Source: Pseudobutyrivibrio sp. 49
GTDB lineage: Bacteria > Bacillota > Clostridia > Lachnospirales > Lachnospiraceae
Assembly (NCBI RefSeq): GCF_900100545.1
Contig: NZ_FNDP01000008.1
Coordinates: 62,001-126,000, forward strand
Reading direction: 5' to 3'
DNA length: 64,000 bases
In this document: positions 8,704-18,253 of the stretch, piece by piece
Position numbering within the stretch: the first letter of the stretch is position 1
Layout: each line of letters begins with the position of its first letter
Notes under the pieces: model-generated
Seen by the model: the letters and a program-made list of their open reading frames with translations, nothing else
The model's database searches: none
Told to the model about the DNA's origin: nothing
Position numbers and translations under genes: made by a program

Positions 8704-9378
8704 CTATGCCCACCTTTTTTCCAAGTAAGTGGCAAGCCTGCTTATAGGCCAGCACACTATGAAATATAGTAAAAACACCACCAGGAAGACTCCAAATGCT
8801 GCATTAGGTGAAGTCTTTCTATTTGCCTCAATAATCTGCTGAGCCACCTTCAAAACCTCTACAATACCAATCATCATAACTAGGGATGTGGTCTTAATCA
8901 TTCTTGTAATTAGATTTATTGAAAGTGGAATCAGACGTCTGACTGTCTGCGGAAGAATAATGTAAAAATATGTCTGTACCTTATCCATTCCAAGAGCCCA
9001 TGCAGATTCAAATTGGATAGCTGGAATACTTTTTATTGAACCTCTAACCAAATCTCCCATCTCTGCTGTTCCCCAAAACGTAAATACGAATATAGCTGAT
9101 GTCTCAGCCGACATATCCCAGCCAAAAACTCTTGTGGTTCCAAAGTAAACAATAAATAAAAGTACCATCTGAGGCATGATTCTTACTGTCTCAAGATAGA
9201 CCTTAAGAATTGCATGTAATACCTTGTTATTTACTGTCATCAAAACACCTACTAATAATCCAAGCAGGATGCTAAGAACTACTGAAATCAAACTGATTTC
9301 TATTGATACCCAAAGTCCCTGAAGAAGTCTAAGGAAATTGGTTCCTTTAAATAAAACATCAATCCCCAAACTGGCCAT
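8704..9378 (-). CDS. Amino acid ABC transporter permease, second subunit
   Basis: A 224-residue HisM/GlnP-type permease with about five helices and the ATPase-docking loop ESAWALGMDKVQTYFYIILP. It ends exactly where the ATPase frame begins and overlaps the preceding permease by 20 nt. With that gene it forms a heterodimeric membrane channel. Confidence 0.9.
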   Translation of the reverse strand: MASLGIDVLFKGTNFLRLLQGLWVSIEISLISVVLSILLGLLVGVLMTVNNKVLHAILKVYLETVRIMPQMVLLFIVYFGTTRVFGWDMSAETSAIFVFTFWGTAEMGDLVRGSIKSIPAIQFESAWALGMDKVQTYFYIILPQTVRRLIPLSINLITRMIKTTSLVMMIGIVEVLKVAQQIIEANRKTSPNAAFGVFLVVFLLYFIVCWPISRLATYLEKRWA

Positions 9379-10018
9379 AACGCATCCTCCTTTCTACTAC
9401 TGCCCCTATGATAGATATAGGAAGAAGCATTATCAGATAGAACACCACCAAAAGGAAAAGGCATTCTATTGTTTTTGCATACATTCCAATCAGATCCTTT
9501 GCTGTAAACATCAGGTCCATAAGACTGATTGTGGAGAATACTGAGGTCTCCTTTAATAAGAAGATTACGTTTGCAAGAAGTCCAGGAATACTTATAGTAA
9601 TAGCCTGTGGCAATATTACATGCCACAAAATCTGAAGCTTACTCATTCCAAGGCTTGCTGCACTCTCAGTCTGAATTACAGGTATTGCCTCCACTCCACT
9701 TCTAAAAGTCTCAATCATGTAGGCTCCGCCTAAGAGACCAAGTCCAAGTACACCGCAGGCTTCTGCTGTAACTTGTATGCCCACCTTTGGCAAAGCAAAA
9801 TAAATAAAAAATAGCTGCACCAAAAGTGGTGTGTTTCTGAAAATTTCAATATATACTCCCACAATTGTTTTGAGCACCTTCACCTTAAAATGTAAGATGG
9901 CAGAGCCGATTAGTCCTATCACGAAAGCTAGTATTATGCCCTGCCATCCAATTTTAAGTGTTAATATAAGTGCATCCTTATATAGTGGGAGATATTCAAT
10001 AAGAATATCCTTATCCAT
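9359..10018 (-). CDS. Amino acid ABC transporter permease, first subunit
   Basis: This 219-residue permease has the docking loop ESAASLGMSKLQILWHVILP and about five helices. It lies 44 nt after the binding-protein gene, and its 3' end overlaps the next permease. It resembles the TcyL/TcyM and GlnP class. Confidence 0.9.
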   Translation of the reverse strand: MDKDILIEYLPLYKDALILTLKIGWQGIILAFVIGLIGSAILHFKVKVLKTIVGVYIEIFRNTPLLVQLFFIYFALPKVGIQVTAEACGVLGLGLLGGAYMIETFRSGVEAIPVIQTESAASLGMSKLQILWHVILPQAITISIPGLLANVIFLLKETSVFSTISLMDLMFTAKDLIGMYAKTIECLFLLVVFYLIMLLPISIIGAVVERRMRYGQFGD

Positions 10019-10062
10019 TACTTCAGGTTAACTGTTCCTTTCATATCGTAATTACGATTTTT

Positions 10063-10956
10063 TTACTTGCCACCCTCTAAAACAAGTGTGTCTTCATAAT
10101 CAGCACCGTATGTATCAAGAAGAGTTGCCTCATAATCAGCGTGGAAGAAGTTCTCTGAACCAAGTGATTCAATCTCCTCATTGAGCCAATTAAGAAGTGT
10201 CTCATTACCCTTTGTTACAGCTGGTGCGATTGTATCCTGATCACCAAGTGATGGGATACCTACTGTATAGCCCTCGTTCTCAAGTGAGAAGGCGATAACC
10301 TCTGTGTTGTCATTTGCCCATGCTACGCCGTTGCCATTTTCAAAGGCTGTCTTTGCCTCTGCGTAAGCATCGTACTTCTGAAGCTTGATATCTGGATAAT
10401 TCTTTGTAAGATAGGTCTCAGCAGTTGTACCAGAAATTACGATAATCTGATCATCTGCTCCAAGGTCATCAAGGCTTTCCACTACTGCTGAATCAGGTGA
10501 AACTACACCAAGGGCTACGTTCATATATGGAAGTGCAAAATCAACCTCCTGTGCTCTCTCTTCTGTAACTGTGAAGTTTGCAAGGATGATATCTACCTTT
10601 CCTGTCTGAAGGTACTCAATTCTGTTTGCTGCCTCTGTAGATACGTAATTGATTTCTACACCAAGGTCCTTGCCGATACGCTCTGCAAAATAAACATCAT
10701 ATCCAGCATACTCGCCATTCTCATCCACAAAACCAAATGGGCTCTTATCTGAAAAAACGCCGATGTTAATTGTTCCACTTTCCTTAATTTCATCTAAGGT
10801 TCTAAAGCCTGCGTTTGAGTCAGCCTCTACTGTATCCTCGCCTGTTGCTGCCACCTCATTTGTTGATGCGCTAGAGCCGCAACCAGTAAGTGCAGCTCCT
10901 ACAAGTCCTGCTACTAAAAGTCCACCTGTTAATCTTTTTACAAAATTCTTTTTCAT
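10063..10956 (-). CDS. Amino acid-binding lipoprotein of the ABC importer
   Basis: The 297-residue protein has a lipoprotein signal with cleavage at ALTGC and a family 3 solute-binding fold: INIGVFSDKSPFGFVDENGE near the start, then GYDVYFAERIGKDLG and the EERAQEVDFALPY segment contacting the ligand. It feeds the two permeases. Cystine or a related compound is likely because the promoter carries both sulfur-regulon motifs, but the ligand cannot be proven from sequence. Confidence 0.9.
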   Translation of the reverse strand: MKKNFVKRLTGGLLVAGLVGAALTGCGSSASTNEVAATGEDTVEADSNAGFRTLDEIKESGTINIGVFSDKSPFGFVDENGEYAGYDVYFAERIGKDLGVEINYVSTEAANRIEYLQTGKVDIILANFTVTEERAQEVDFALPYMNVALGVVSPDSAVVESLDDLGADDQIIVISGTTAETYLTKNYPDIKLQKYDAYAEAKTAFENGNGVAWANDNTEVIAFSLENEGYTVGIPSLGDQDTIAPAVTKGNETLLNWLNEEIESLGSENFFHADYEATLLDTYGADYEDTLVLEGGK

Positions 10957-10991
10957 TTCAATCTTCCTCTTTTCATTTTTTATTTTGATTT

Positions 10992-11612
10992 TTATGCTGC
11001 TATCAATTTTTTATAAACAGCTTCTGCAAGGAACCTGTGACTTTCTACGTCCATATGCTCCTGATCCGTTTCTGAAGGCTTCGCCACATCAGATGCTGCC
11101 AAAAACATACAATCAAATTCCTCTGCCAACTTTGCAAATACTGCCTTAAGTTCTTTTGATGTAACCACTGATTTCTCATCAAATTCTGGGTCATACTCCT
11201 GTTTCCAAACCTGTTCCCCCAGGAAAATTGGAGACAATAACAAAATTTTTGCATTTCTGTTATTTGCCTTTATCTGTTTAAGAAGAATTTCTGTTCCTCT
11301 GGCTATAAGTGCAGGTGATGCATTATAAACTGTCTTACAATCATTTGTGCCAAGCATCAACACTACTGTATCAACAGGACCGTGACTCTCTAGTAAAACA
11401 GGAAGAAGCTTTGAACCGTTGCGACCAATTCTTGTGCTGTCCTCAAACACTGTGGTTCGACCAACAAGTCCTTCCTCAATCACTTCGTATTCGTTATAAT
11501 CAAGCATCTGTGAAAGAATACCTGTCCATCTTTCATTCTTCTCATATCGTCCACTGCCATCTGGCTTTAATCCGTATGTGTTTGAATCCCCAAAACAAAG
11601 TACACTTTTCAT
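10992..11612 (-). CDS. SGNH/GDSL-family hydrolase (esterase) heading the cystine importer operon
   Basis: A 206-residue cytoplasmic enzyme without signal peptide. The four SGNH blocks are visible: CFGDSNTYG with the catalytic Ser, the Gly in EGLVGRTT, GTND with the Asn, and a C-terminal Asp/His pair in MDVESHRFLAEAV. It resembles the small arylesterase/acetylesterase branch. It is the first gene after a promoter with an Rrf2-type operator and is 35 nt from the binding protein. An esterase acting on an imported or O-acetylated sulfur amino acid derivative would fit the context, but this is only inference. Confidence 0.85.
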   Translation of the reverse strand: MKSVLCFGDSNTYGLKPDGSGRYEKNERWTGILSQMLDYNEYEVIEEGLVGRTTVFEDSTRIGRNGSKLLPVLLESHGPVDTVVLMLGTNDCKTVYNASPALIARGTEILLKQIKANNRNAKILLLSPIFLGEQVWKQEYDPEFDEKSVVTSKELKAVFAKLAEEFDCMFLAASDVAKPSETDQEHMDVESHRFLAEAVYKKLIAA

Positions 11613-11664
11613 GCTGGCCTCCTCTCTCCCATTGTTTTGTGCCTCATATCCTTTACATGTTGGT

Positions 11665-11700
11665 ATGTTAAACCTATTTACCTACTGCGTCAATAGGTTT
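11665..11700 (-). promoter_or_regulatory. Promoter with Rrf2-type operator, cystine importer operon
   Basis: Minus strand TTGACG (11693-11688), 17 nt spacer, TAACAT (11670-11665). The plus-strand sequence TACCTACTGCGTCAATAGG at 11679-11697 overlaps the -35 and spacer and matches the operators at 41579, 52485 and 54328. A bound repressor would block polymerase. Confidence 0.65.
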
Positions 11701-11717
11701 AATAATCGGGAAAATTT

Positions 11718-11745
11718 ATAGTTCGTTATCAATTAGCTTTATAAC
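11718..11745. promoter_or_regulatory. LysR-type box (sulfur motif C)
   Basis: ATAGTTCGTTATCAAT followed by TTTATAAC aligns with the boxes at 7929 and 41651, with several changes. It is centred about 73 bp before the predicted start point of the cystine importer operon. Confidence 0.45.
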
Positions 11746-11776
11746 AAAAAATAGCTAGGGCATTTTGCCCTAGCTA
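11746..11776 (-). terminator. Terminator of chemoreceptor copy 2
   Basis: Minus strand TAGCTAGGGC (11776-11767) pairs with GCCCTAGCTA (11761-11752) over 10 bp with a 5-nt loop and is followed by six T. Confidence 0.85.
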
Positions 11777-11796
11777 CCTCATTTTTCGTAATTTAT

Positions 11797-13845
11797 TTAC
11801 TCTGTATCATCCTTAAAGAAGGAAATCTCTTCGCTAAGCTTAACAGCAATCTCCTTCAAGTCATCAGCAGAATTTGCAAGACTCGAAACTGTAGCTGAAA
11901 GCTCCTGAACAGATGCACCTGTCGTCTCTGAAGATGCAGCGTTCTCTTCTGAAATAGCTGAAAGAGATGACATTGCATCAGATACGATGTCATTAGAAGA
12001 TACACAGGTTTCTGCGCCACCTGCAATCTCCTTAACCCCATCAACAGTACCATTGATATCCTCAAGCATACCATTAACAGATTCAAGGGTTCCACCAATA
12101 GCTTCCTGCTGTTCCAGATTACCCTGCTTTACAAGATTAGCTGCTGCTACGGCTGCCTCAGACTGCTTCAGAAGGATATCCATCTGTGTTCTGATATCCT
12201 GAGCCATGCTGTCAGAATCATCTGCAAGCTTTCTGATTTCCTCAGCAACGACTGCGAAGCCCTTACCAGCTTCACCAGCACGGGCTGCCTCGATACTAGC
12301 ATTAAGTGAAAGAAGGTTTGTCTGAGAAGCAATTCCTGAAATACCTTCTACGCTTTCATTGATACTTGTAACAGCATCCTTTGTAGCAGAAATTGTTCTT
12401 GCAATTTCTTCAATCTTTTCTGTCATGTCACTACTTGAATCCTGAAGATTAAGAAGTGACTTGCTTGAGGTCTGGGACGCATCCTTCATCTTGCCTGCAA
12501 GACATTCCATATTTTCAGTAGATGACTGAACACCTGTTACAGCATCTGTAATCTTTCCTACGTTCTCAGCAGCTTCCTGAATTTCTTCAGCCTGTTGAAC
12601 AGCACCTGTTGCAATTTCCTGAACAGCCGTTGCCACAGTATCAGTTGTGGCAGCAATCTGATTTGCCATATCTGCCAAATCTTCTGAAGAGGTTGTAACT
12701 GTAGCAGCTGAATGCTTAATAGCAGAAACAATAGCACCTAATTTATCAATAACGGAATTGGTGCTACGGACAATCTCACCAAATTCGTCTTTACGGTTTG
12801 AATATCCATCTATTTTCTTAAATCGACCATCTGCCAATTCAGTAATTGTATTTGTAACAGCAAGGATTGGGTTTGTAAAACTTGTTGCCATAACAAGGGA
12901 AATAATAATTGCTATTATCAGCAGGATTACACCTATAATCACTACAGATATTGCAGCCTTATTAGCTGAAGACGTAATCTCCTCTTCCTGCTGGGCGATT
13001 ATCACTGAATATCCTGTTATAGGCTCTTTTACCCATGCATTGTAGGTATTAACACCACTGAAAGCCTGTTCAAACAAACCACTTGATTCAGAAGATGTTA
13101 CAAACTCGCCAGAGCTCATATCATACTCTTCATCAGGGCCAATATCAAACTGAGCATGTGCAGCCATGATACCATTCTGATCCACGATATAACCGTCACT
13201 TATATTGGCTGCCAAAAACTCATGAAGAACTGATAAATCTATACTCCTCTGGCACTCGCCAATAACCTCGCCACTCTCACTAAAAATAGGTACAGCAATA
13301 ATGGCTACTCTTGCTCCTGAAGACTTACTAACAATAACACCTGATACTGCAGGCTTTCCTGTAGATATTGCTCTTTGGAAGAATTCACGATCTGCAATAT
13401 TAACGCAGTCGCCACCATCAGTTCTAAGAATCTGCTGACCTGACACCAAAGTTAATACTACGCTATCGTTTCCATCATTAATTATTGTATTAATTTGAGC
13501 CATATGTGCCTGAATTAGTGCATCTGGAATATTGGTTCCATCAGTACCATAATATTCCATATAATTCATAGTACTTGGAGATGTGGCGAACATCTGTAGA
13601 GAATCAACATTTTCTCTTATAATCTGTTCATATTCCTTTTCAACATACTTAGATGTTGTCTCAAGCAATTCCAAAGCATCTTTTTTTGCCTTATTAGATG
13701 ATGACAAATAACTAATAAAGATGGCGACAATCAAAGGAACTGCCACAAGTAAAGCCATAATAACTATAAGTTTGGTCTTTACACTATCCTTTGGATTAAT
13801 GCCTGACTGAGTCTTGGCACTCTTAGTTTTTGGTTTCTCTGCCAT
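11797..13845 (-). CDS. Methyl-accepting chemotaxis protein (Cache-type sensor), copy 2
   Basis: This 682-residue receptor has a helix near residues 25-45, a double-Cache-like extracellular domain, a second helix near 305-330, HAMP, and a signalling domain nearly identical to that of the receptor at 3037-5091, with the same tip motif [18 protein letters not shown] and the same C-terminal region ending in EISFFKDD. The sensor halves are homologous but clearly diverged. GGAGAGGG precedes the ATG. Sitting next to the amino acid importers, it may sense a related nutrient; this is not shown by the sequence. Confidence 0.93.
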   Translation of the reverse strand: MAEKPKTKSAKTQSGINPKDSVKTKLIVIMALLVAVPLIVAIFISYLSSSNKAKKDALELLETTSKYVEKEYEQIIRENVDSLQMFATSPSTMNYMEYYGTDGTNIPDALIQAHMAQINTIINDGNDSVVLTLVSGQQILRTDGGDCVNIADREFFQRAISTGKPAVSGVIVSKSSGARVAIIAVPIFSESGEVIGECQRSIDLSVLHEFLAANISDGYIVDQNGIMAAHAQFDIGPDEEYDMSSGEFVTSSESSGLFEQAFSGVNTYNAWVKEPITGYSVIIAQQEEEITSSANKAAISVVIIGVILLIIAIIISLVMATSFTNPILAVTNTITELADGRFKKIDGYSNRKDEFGEIVRSTNSVIDKLGAIVSAIKHSAATVTTSSEDLADMANQIAATTDTVATAVQEIATGAVQQAEEIQEAAENVGKITDAVTGVQSSTENMECLAGKMKDASQTSSKSLLNLQDSSSDMTEKIEEIARTISATKDAVTSINESVEGISGIASQTNLLSLNASIEAARAGEAGKGFAVVAEEIRKLADDSDSMAQDIRTQMDILLKQSEAAVAAANLVKQGNLEQQEAIGGTLESVNGMLEDINGTVDGVKEIAGGAETCVSSNDIVSDAMSSLSAISEENAASSETTGASVQELSATVSSLANSADDLKEIAVKLSEEISFFKDDTE

Positions 13846-13942
13846 GTTCCCTCTCCTTTACTGAAAAGCAGCCCCACTGCACACCACAAAGAAATTATAC
13901 GACAAATATATGTTTAAATGGTTAAAATTCTGAAAACTCTAC

Positions 13943-13972
13943 AAAAATAAGGGATTCCATTTCTGGAATCCC
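13943..13972 (-). terminator. Terminator of the GH53 gene
   Basis: Minus strand GGGATTCCA pairs with TGGAATCCC around a 4-nt loop (13972-13951), followed by TTATTTTT. It lies just after the galactanase stop codon. Confidence 0.85.
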
Positions 13973-13984
13973 CCAATAATACTT

Positions 13985-16798
13985 TTACCACCAGCCAAAA
14001 ATCTTCTTAAAGATGTTTGTCACAGCCTTTATTATAGGCTTGATTACTGGCTTTATTACCTCTACTACCTTCTTAACACATTTTACAACCTGTTCAATTA
14101 CAACCTGCGCCTCTTTAGCTGGATCAACCTTTTCGTCCTCCTTAGGTTTATCCTCAGGAGTTGGTGTAACTGTAGGAGTTGGCTCATTATTCTCTCCAGG
14201 ATTATCTACCTCGCCATTGTCATCATCCTTTCCTGGTTCAACTTCCTCAATAACATCTCCTGTGCGATAAAGATAGAAATCATCCCATGCGCCCCAGCCA
14301 CCAGCTACAGCCTTTACTGAAACACCGACTTTTACGGTAGTGCCATCTGCATTAACCTTTATTTCCTCTACCTGTGGATTAGCCCAATTCTGCCATCCTG
14401 TTACACCTGTTGGAGTCTCAAAGCTATCCTCTCCAACCTTAGCATAAAGCTTTAAGTCTGCATCATCTCCGCAGTCTCCACCTTCTACATAAGCACCAAG
14501 CTTATAGATACCTTTATCTAAGGTAACCTCCTGCTCGACTGTGTAATCGATGCTTTCATTATCCCAGAACTTCAAACTCATTGTTCCAGTTCTGACATTA
14601 GATGAATCAGCCTGAATTGCTACGCCGTTTTTTCCATCAGTATTTCCATCATCCTTAATGGTCCATACTGTGTTGCCATCCTCAAAACCTGGATTAGCAA
14701 GAAGATTTCTAGGATTGATTGTAAGCTTGCAGGTAACTTCTTCCTCTTTATCAAGGACTGTTACTGTTCCCTTAATTGTATATTCACCTGCTCCGCTATT
14801 TACTGCTGCTGTAAGGGCTTCAGTATCCCAAGTAATGGCTACTTCTATTTCAGAACCATCGTTATATACTACCTTGGCATTCTCTGGAAGCTTTACTTCA
14901 TCTCCAAGTTCGAAGATAACATCCTCAACATCAATTCGTAAAACCGATAATGGAGCAGATGCACCTGTTCTTACATAGCTATAAATCCTTGCTGACGGAA
15001 GGGCATGACCTTCGAAATTAAACCATGCCTCGTTATCTACTGCTGAACCTCCAAACCAATCTCTGGCATCCTTATCGTATTTTCCGGAATAAGATGATGC
15101 CCAGCCTGAACCATATTTCTCCCATGCTTCCTTATTTGAAGCAAGGACTTCCTCTGCATTATCAGCATCCTTGTCATATACATTTACTGGAATCCATGCT
15201 GGCTCCCAATAGAAAACACCAATACCATTATCAATTGAAGCTACAGTGCTAATGACACTGCGAACAGAATCTGCCTGTCCCTGAACTGAGATGTCATAAT
15301 TTAAAGCATCTCCGCTTTTCCCCTCATATTCAGTATTGGTATGACCATCGCCATCCTCTAAGGTATGTACATAAGAAGTTTCTGCAACCATTACTTTCTT
15401 ATTGTATTTATCTGCTATATTAGAAAGAACATTTTTCAGATTTGCAAGTGTTCCATGCCAATATGAATAGTATGAAGATGCGAAAACATCATAATCTACT
15501 TCATATTTCTCAAGATTAGCTGCATAGCCTTCATATCTGCCGCTTGTCTCTGGGTTTGTAAAATGAACGGCTACTAAGATATCCTTATCATTCTTCTCTG
15601 CTACAGTTCTAACAGCTTTACTTCCTGCAGAAAAGATTTTAGCCATATTAGCCCATGACTTTTCTCCTGCCACACCATTATTGGTCTCATTACCAATCTG
15701 AACCATTCCTACATCAACACCTGCATCTAAAAGCTTCTGTAGACTTTCTGATGTGAATTTTTGGCAAGCCTTTGCCTTCTCCTCTACAGTCATTCCAGCC
15801 CACGCCTTTGGTGCAGTCTGTTTTCCAGGGTCAGCCCAAAAATCTGAGTAATGGAAATCAATGAGTACCTTCATTCCAGCATTAGAAATCCATCTTCCCA
15901 TTTTTACCGCTGAATCGATATCGCAGTTTCCACCGCCATAGCCATTACCATTTTCATCTGTTGGGTCGTTCCATACTCTGAGTCTGACGTAGTTAACTCC
16001 GCAATCCTTTAAAAACTCAAAGAACCCTTGATTACTAAGCTCATTTCCATCGAAATCGTAGAATTTAACACCACTGTTTTTCTCAGAAAGATATGAGCTC
16101 ACATCGACACCTGTGATAAAGTTTGCATCACAGCCTGGTACCTTCTCTACGTTAATATCAGCTTCTATCTTGTTATCCTCTTCCTCATCTTTATTATCAT
16201 CATCCTTTTCGTCGTCATCTGATGATTCCTTTAAGGAATAGAGTACGAAGTTATCAACATCTCCCCAATAACCTGCAGCTACATCTCCACTTAGAGCAAC
16301 AGTTAAATCCTCCTCTTCTTCCAAAGTAAACTCTTCTGTTGTAAAAGTGGACCAGCTATCCCAGCCGGTGGTCTTAATTGAAACACTCTCACCATTAATA
16401 GATACTGAGACACCTGCTTCGCTCTCAGCACCATCTGCTTCAAAAGAAAGCTTGTAGGTACCTGCTGGAACTGCATCTACAGTCTGCGAAAGCTCAAGTG
16501 AAACTGCTTCTTCCTTGTTGTTCCAGTAGTTGAATATGTTTGTTGTGTTGTTGCTTGCCCACTGATCAACTTTGATTTTACAGCCTGCACTGTCTCCATC
16601 ATCTTCTGGCATTTCAACAGTCCATCCCGATAAATCACCTGTTTCAAAATCACCATTTTCAATAAGGCTGGTTTCCTTCCAGCTTTTCTCTTCCTCCGCT
16701 TTTGCAGGAATAGCCACACCAACCTGGCACAAGACAGTTGCTGCTGCAAGCCCTACACTTGCAGACTTTGCAAAAAACCCTTTTTTCAATCTTCCCAT
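13985..16798 (-). CDS. Secreted multidomain arabinogalactan endo-beta-1,4-galactanase (GH53)
   Basis: The protein of 937 residues starts with a signal peptide (to about AKAEEE). A carbohydrate-binding-like domain (about 40-190) and an acidic linker precede the GH53 barrel (about 215-620), with the acid/base Glu371 in QIGNETNNG and the nucleophile Glu473 in MVAETSY. Next come a bacterial Ig-like domain (about 640-720), a second binding domain of the CBM61 type (about 725-855) and a Pro/Thr/Glu linker. The last 40 residues form a cationic, amphipathic segment ending in IFKKIFGWW, instead of a sortase motif. It would cut beta-1,4-galactan side chains of pectin outside the cell. It is monocistronic. 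Confidence 0.92.
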   Translation of the reverse strand: MGRLKKGFFAKSASVGLAAATVLCQVGVAIPAKAEEEKSWKETSLIENGDFETGDLSGWTVEMPEDDGDSAGCKIKVDQWASNNTTNIFNYWNNKEEAVSLELSQTVDAVPAGTYKLSFEADGAESEAGVSVSINGESVSIKTTGWDSWSTFTTEEFTLEEEEDLTVALSGDVAAGYWGDVDNFVLYSLKESSDDDEKDDDNKDEEEDNKIEADINVEKVPGCDANFITGVDVSSYLSEKNSGVKFYDFDGNELSNQGFFEFLKDCGVNYVRLRVWNDPTDENGNGYGGGNCDIDSAVKMGRWISNAGMKVLIDFHYSDFWADPGKQTAPKAWAGMTVEEKAKACQKFTSESLQKLLDAGVDVGMVQIGNETNNGVAGEKSWANMAKIFSAGSKAVRTVAEKNDKDILVAVHFTNPETSGRYEGYAANLEKYEVDYDVFASSYYSYWHGTLANLKNVLSNIADKYNKKVMVAETSYVHTLEDGDGHTNTEYEGKSGDALNYDISVQGQADSVRSVISTVASIDNGIGVFYWEPAWIPVNVYDKDADNAEEVLASNKEAWEKYGSGWASSYSGKYDKDARDWFGGSAVDNEAWFNFEGHALPSARIYSYVRTGASAPLSVLRIDVEDVIFELGDEVKLPENAKVVYNDGSEIEVAITWDTEALTAAVNSGAGEYTIKGTVTVLDKEEEVTCKLTINPRNLLANPGFEDGNTVWTIKDDGNTDGKNGVAIQADSSNVRTGTMSLKFWDNESIDYTVEQEVTLDKGIYKLGAYVEGGDCGDDADLKLYAKVGEDSFETPTGVTGWQNWANPQVEEIKVNADGTTVKVGVSVKAVAGGWGAWDDFYLYRTGDVIEEVEPGKDDDNGEVDNPGENNEPTPTVTPTPEDKPKEDEKVDPAKEAQVVIEQVVKCVKKVVEVIKPVIKPIIKAVTNIFKKIFGWW

Positions 16799-16914
16799 AG
16801 TTTTACTCCCTTACCTCCTGTTATTTATTTGTCATCTATTTTTATTTTAGCAAAGGCTGTTTTCCAAACCGCATAGTTCCCACGATATTTCGTGCAAATT
16901 CTACTATCTTAAAC

Positions 16915-16944
16915 GCAAAAATAGCGCAACCCCCGGTTGCGCTA
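16915..16944 (-). terminator. Terminator of the GGDEF gene
   Basis: Minus strand TAGCGCAACC pairs with GGTTGCGCTA (10 bp, 3-nt loop) followed by TTTTTG. It lies about 25 nt past the stop codon. Confidence 0.85.
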
Positions 16945-16968
16945 CTAATAAAAAATCTGCTATCTACC

Positions 16969-18165
16969 TTATGCTTTTAAATTATTTAGCGTATCATTAA
17001 AATCTGCTCGTCTTCTATGCTGAGCTTCCTTATCCTTATATAATAATTCATCTGCTTCGTTAAATACCTGCTCATATGTCATGCTTGATGTTGAACACTT
17101 ATATGCACCTACACTAAAGGAAAGTGCATAGGTCAGTTCATTATTATTATGTAGCACTTCCTCAAGCCTTGCTCTTACATCCGTAGCAGCTATTTCATTT
17201 TTGCTGGCCACTACAAATTCATCTCCGCCCCATCTTGCAACGATAGCATCATATCCCCTAAAAATTTCTTTCAGAGCATCTGAAAAGACAATTAACGCTC
17301 TATCTCCCTCATCATGTCCAAAGACATCATTAATGCTCTTAAAATAATCAATATCCAACAAGATAACTGTAAGAGGGTTTTCCTCATCACAGTTTGCCAA
17401 TTCATTATTTATATATTCTGTAATACGTCTCCTGTTATTAAGCTTTGTCAAAGCATCTGTGTAAATCTGAGAATCCTGAAGCTCTACAAACAACTTTATA
17501 ACAATAGGAATTACACAAAGCTCTATTGCAGGAAGATTCAATAAAAATCCTATAAGTATTCCGCTGACGGTAAAGAACACAATAAACAGAATCTGACTAC
17601 CATATTTCTTCTTTTCAAGTCTATTCTTGGCTCGTCTCCTATTCCTAATAGAAATAATAGTTGCAGACACCAGATACACATAATCCAAAAACAAAATAAA
17701 GGACAGCATGGGAGTAAACACCAGCATACCATCTACTATGTCGTACACAAAAACATGAAGCGGCGTAAAAAGTAAGCTTACAACAATTGCAAGTGGTATT
17801 ATCGCCAATGTATCCCATAAATTAAAGGATTTAATCTGCTTCTTTTTTATCTTAGGATTAATATTTGAAGATACATGAATAAACCAAAAATAACAGGCTA
17901 GGGACATAACCCCAAAACCAAGTGCCACTATAAAAAGGACAATTGTTCTTGGGAACATTGTGTAAAATCCATCTCCAATAAGTAATCTTATATCAACAAG
18001 AGCATATATCATAAAGGATACAAGCATTCCCTTAAAGGACATAACCTCTCGTTTGCTACCTATGCTTTCATTAGTTTTTGCAAAAATTACATTCAAGGAT
18101 ATAAGGCATACCGCAAGAATCAATAATATGAAAGGTTTTATCTGTGTCTCCAACTGAATCGTCAT
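16969..18165 (-). CDS. Membrane-bound diguanylate cyclase (GGDEF)
   Basis: From the ATG at 18165 (GGAGG 6 nt upstream; the in-frame codon at 18192 lacks one) the protein has 398 residues. Six to seven hydrophobic helices fill the first 220 or so. The C-terminal domain has LTKLNNRRRI at its start, DIDYFKSINDVFGHDEGD for metal and GTP, and the intact active-site loop RWGGDEF, so c-di-GMP synthesis is expected. The usual RxxD inhibitory site five residues before the loop is not in register (RGYD lies one position too far upstream). No phosphodiesterase domain is present. The gene is monocistronic. Confidence 0.9.
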   Translation of the reverse strand: MTIQLETQIKPFILLILAVCLISLNVIFAKTNESIGSKREVMSFKGMLVSFMIYALVDIRLLIGDGFYTMFPRTIVLFIVALGFGVMSLACYFWFIHVSSNINPKIKKKQIKSFNLWDTLAIIPLAIVVSLLFTPLHVFVYDIVDGMLVFTPMLSFILFLDYVYLVSATIISIRNRRRAKNRLEKKKYGSQILFIVFFTVSGILIGFLLNLPAIELCVIPIVIKLFVELQDSQIYTDALTKLNNRRRITEYINNELANCDEENPLTVILLDIDYFKSINDVFGHDEGDRALIVFSDALKEIFRGYDAIVARWGGDEFVVASKNEIAATDVRARLEEVLHNNNELTYALSFSVGAYKCSTSSMTYEQVFNEADELLYKDKEAQHRRRADFNDTLNNLKA

Positions 18166-18253
18166 AAAATGCCTCCATGAACAAACACACACTGCTCATG
18201 GTAGCATTTTACCAAGAATATATTTAAGAAATGTGACGTGTTGATGAAACTTT

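Noticed and set aside
11611-11646. Twelve-codon frame ending in the ATGA overlap with the GDSL start, as a possible leader peptide
   Set aside because: It has no cysteine codons and no alternative hairpins, so nothing supports attenuation.
16881-16894. Dyad CACGATATTTCGTG upstream of the galactanase gene as an operator
   Set aside because: The arms are only 5 bp, there is no second copy and no nearby regulator; chance cannot be excluded.
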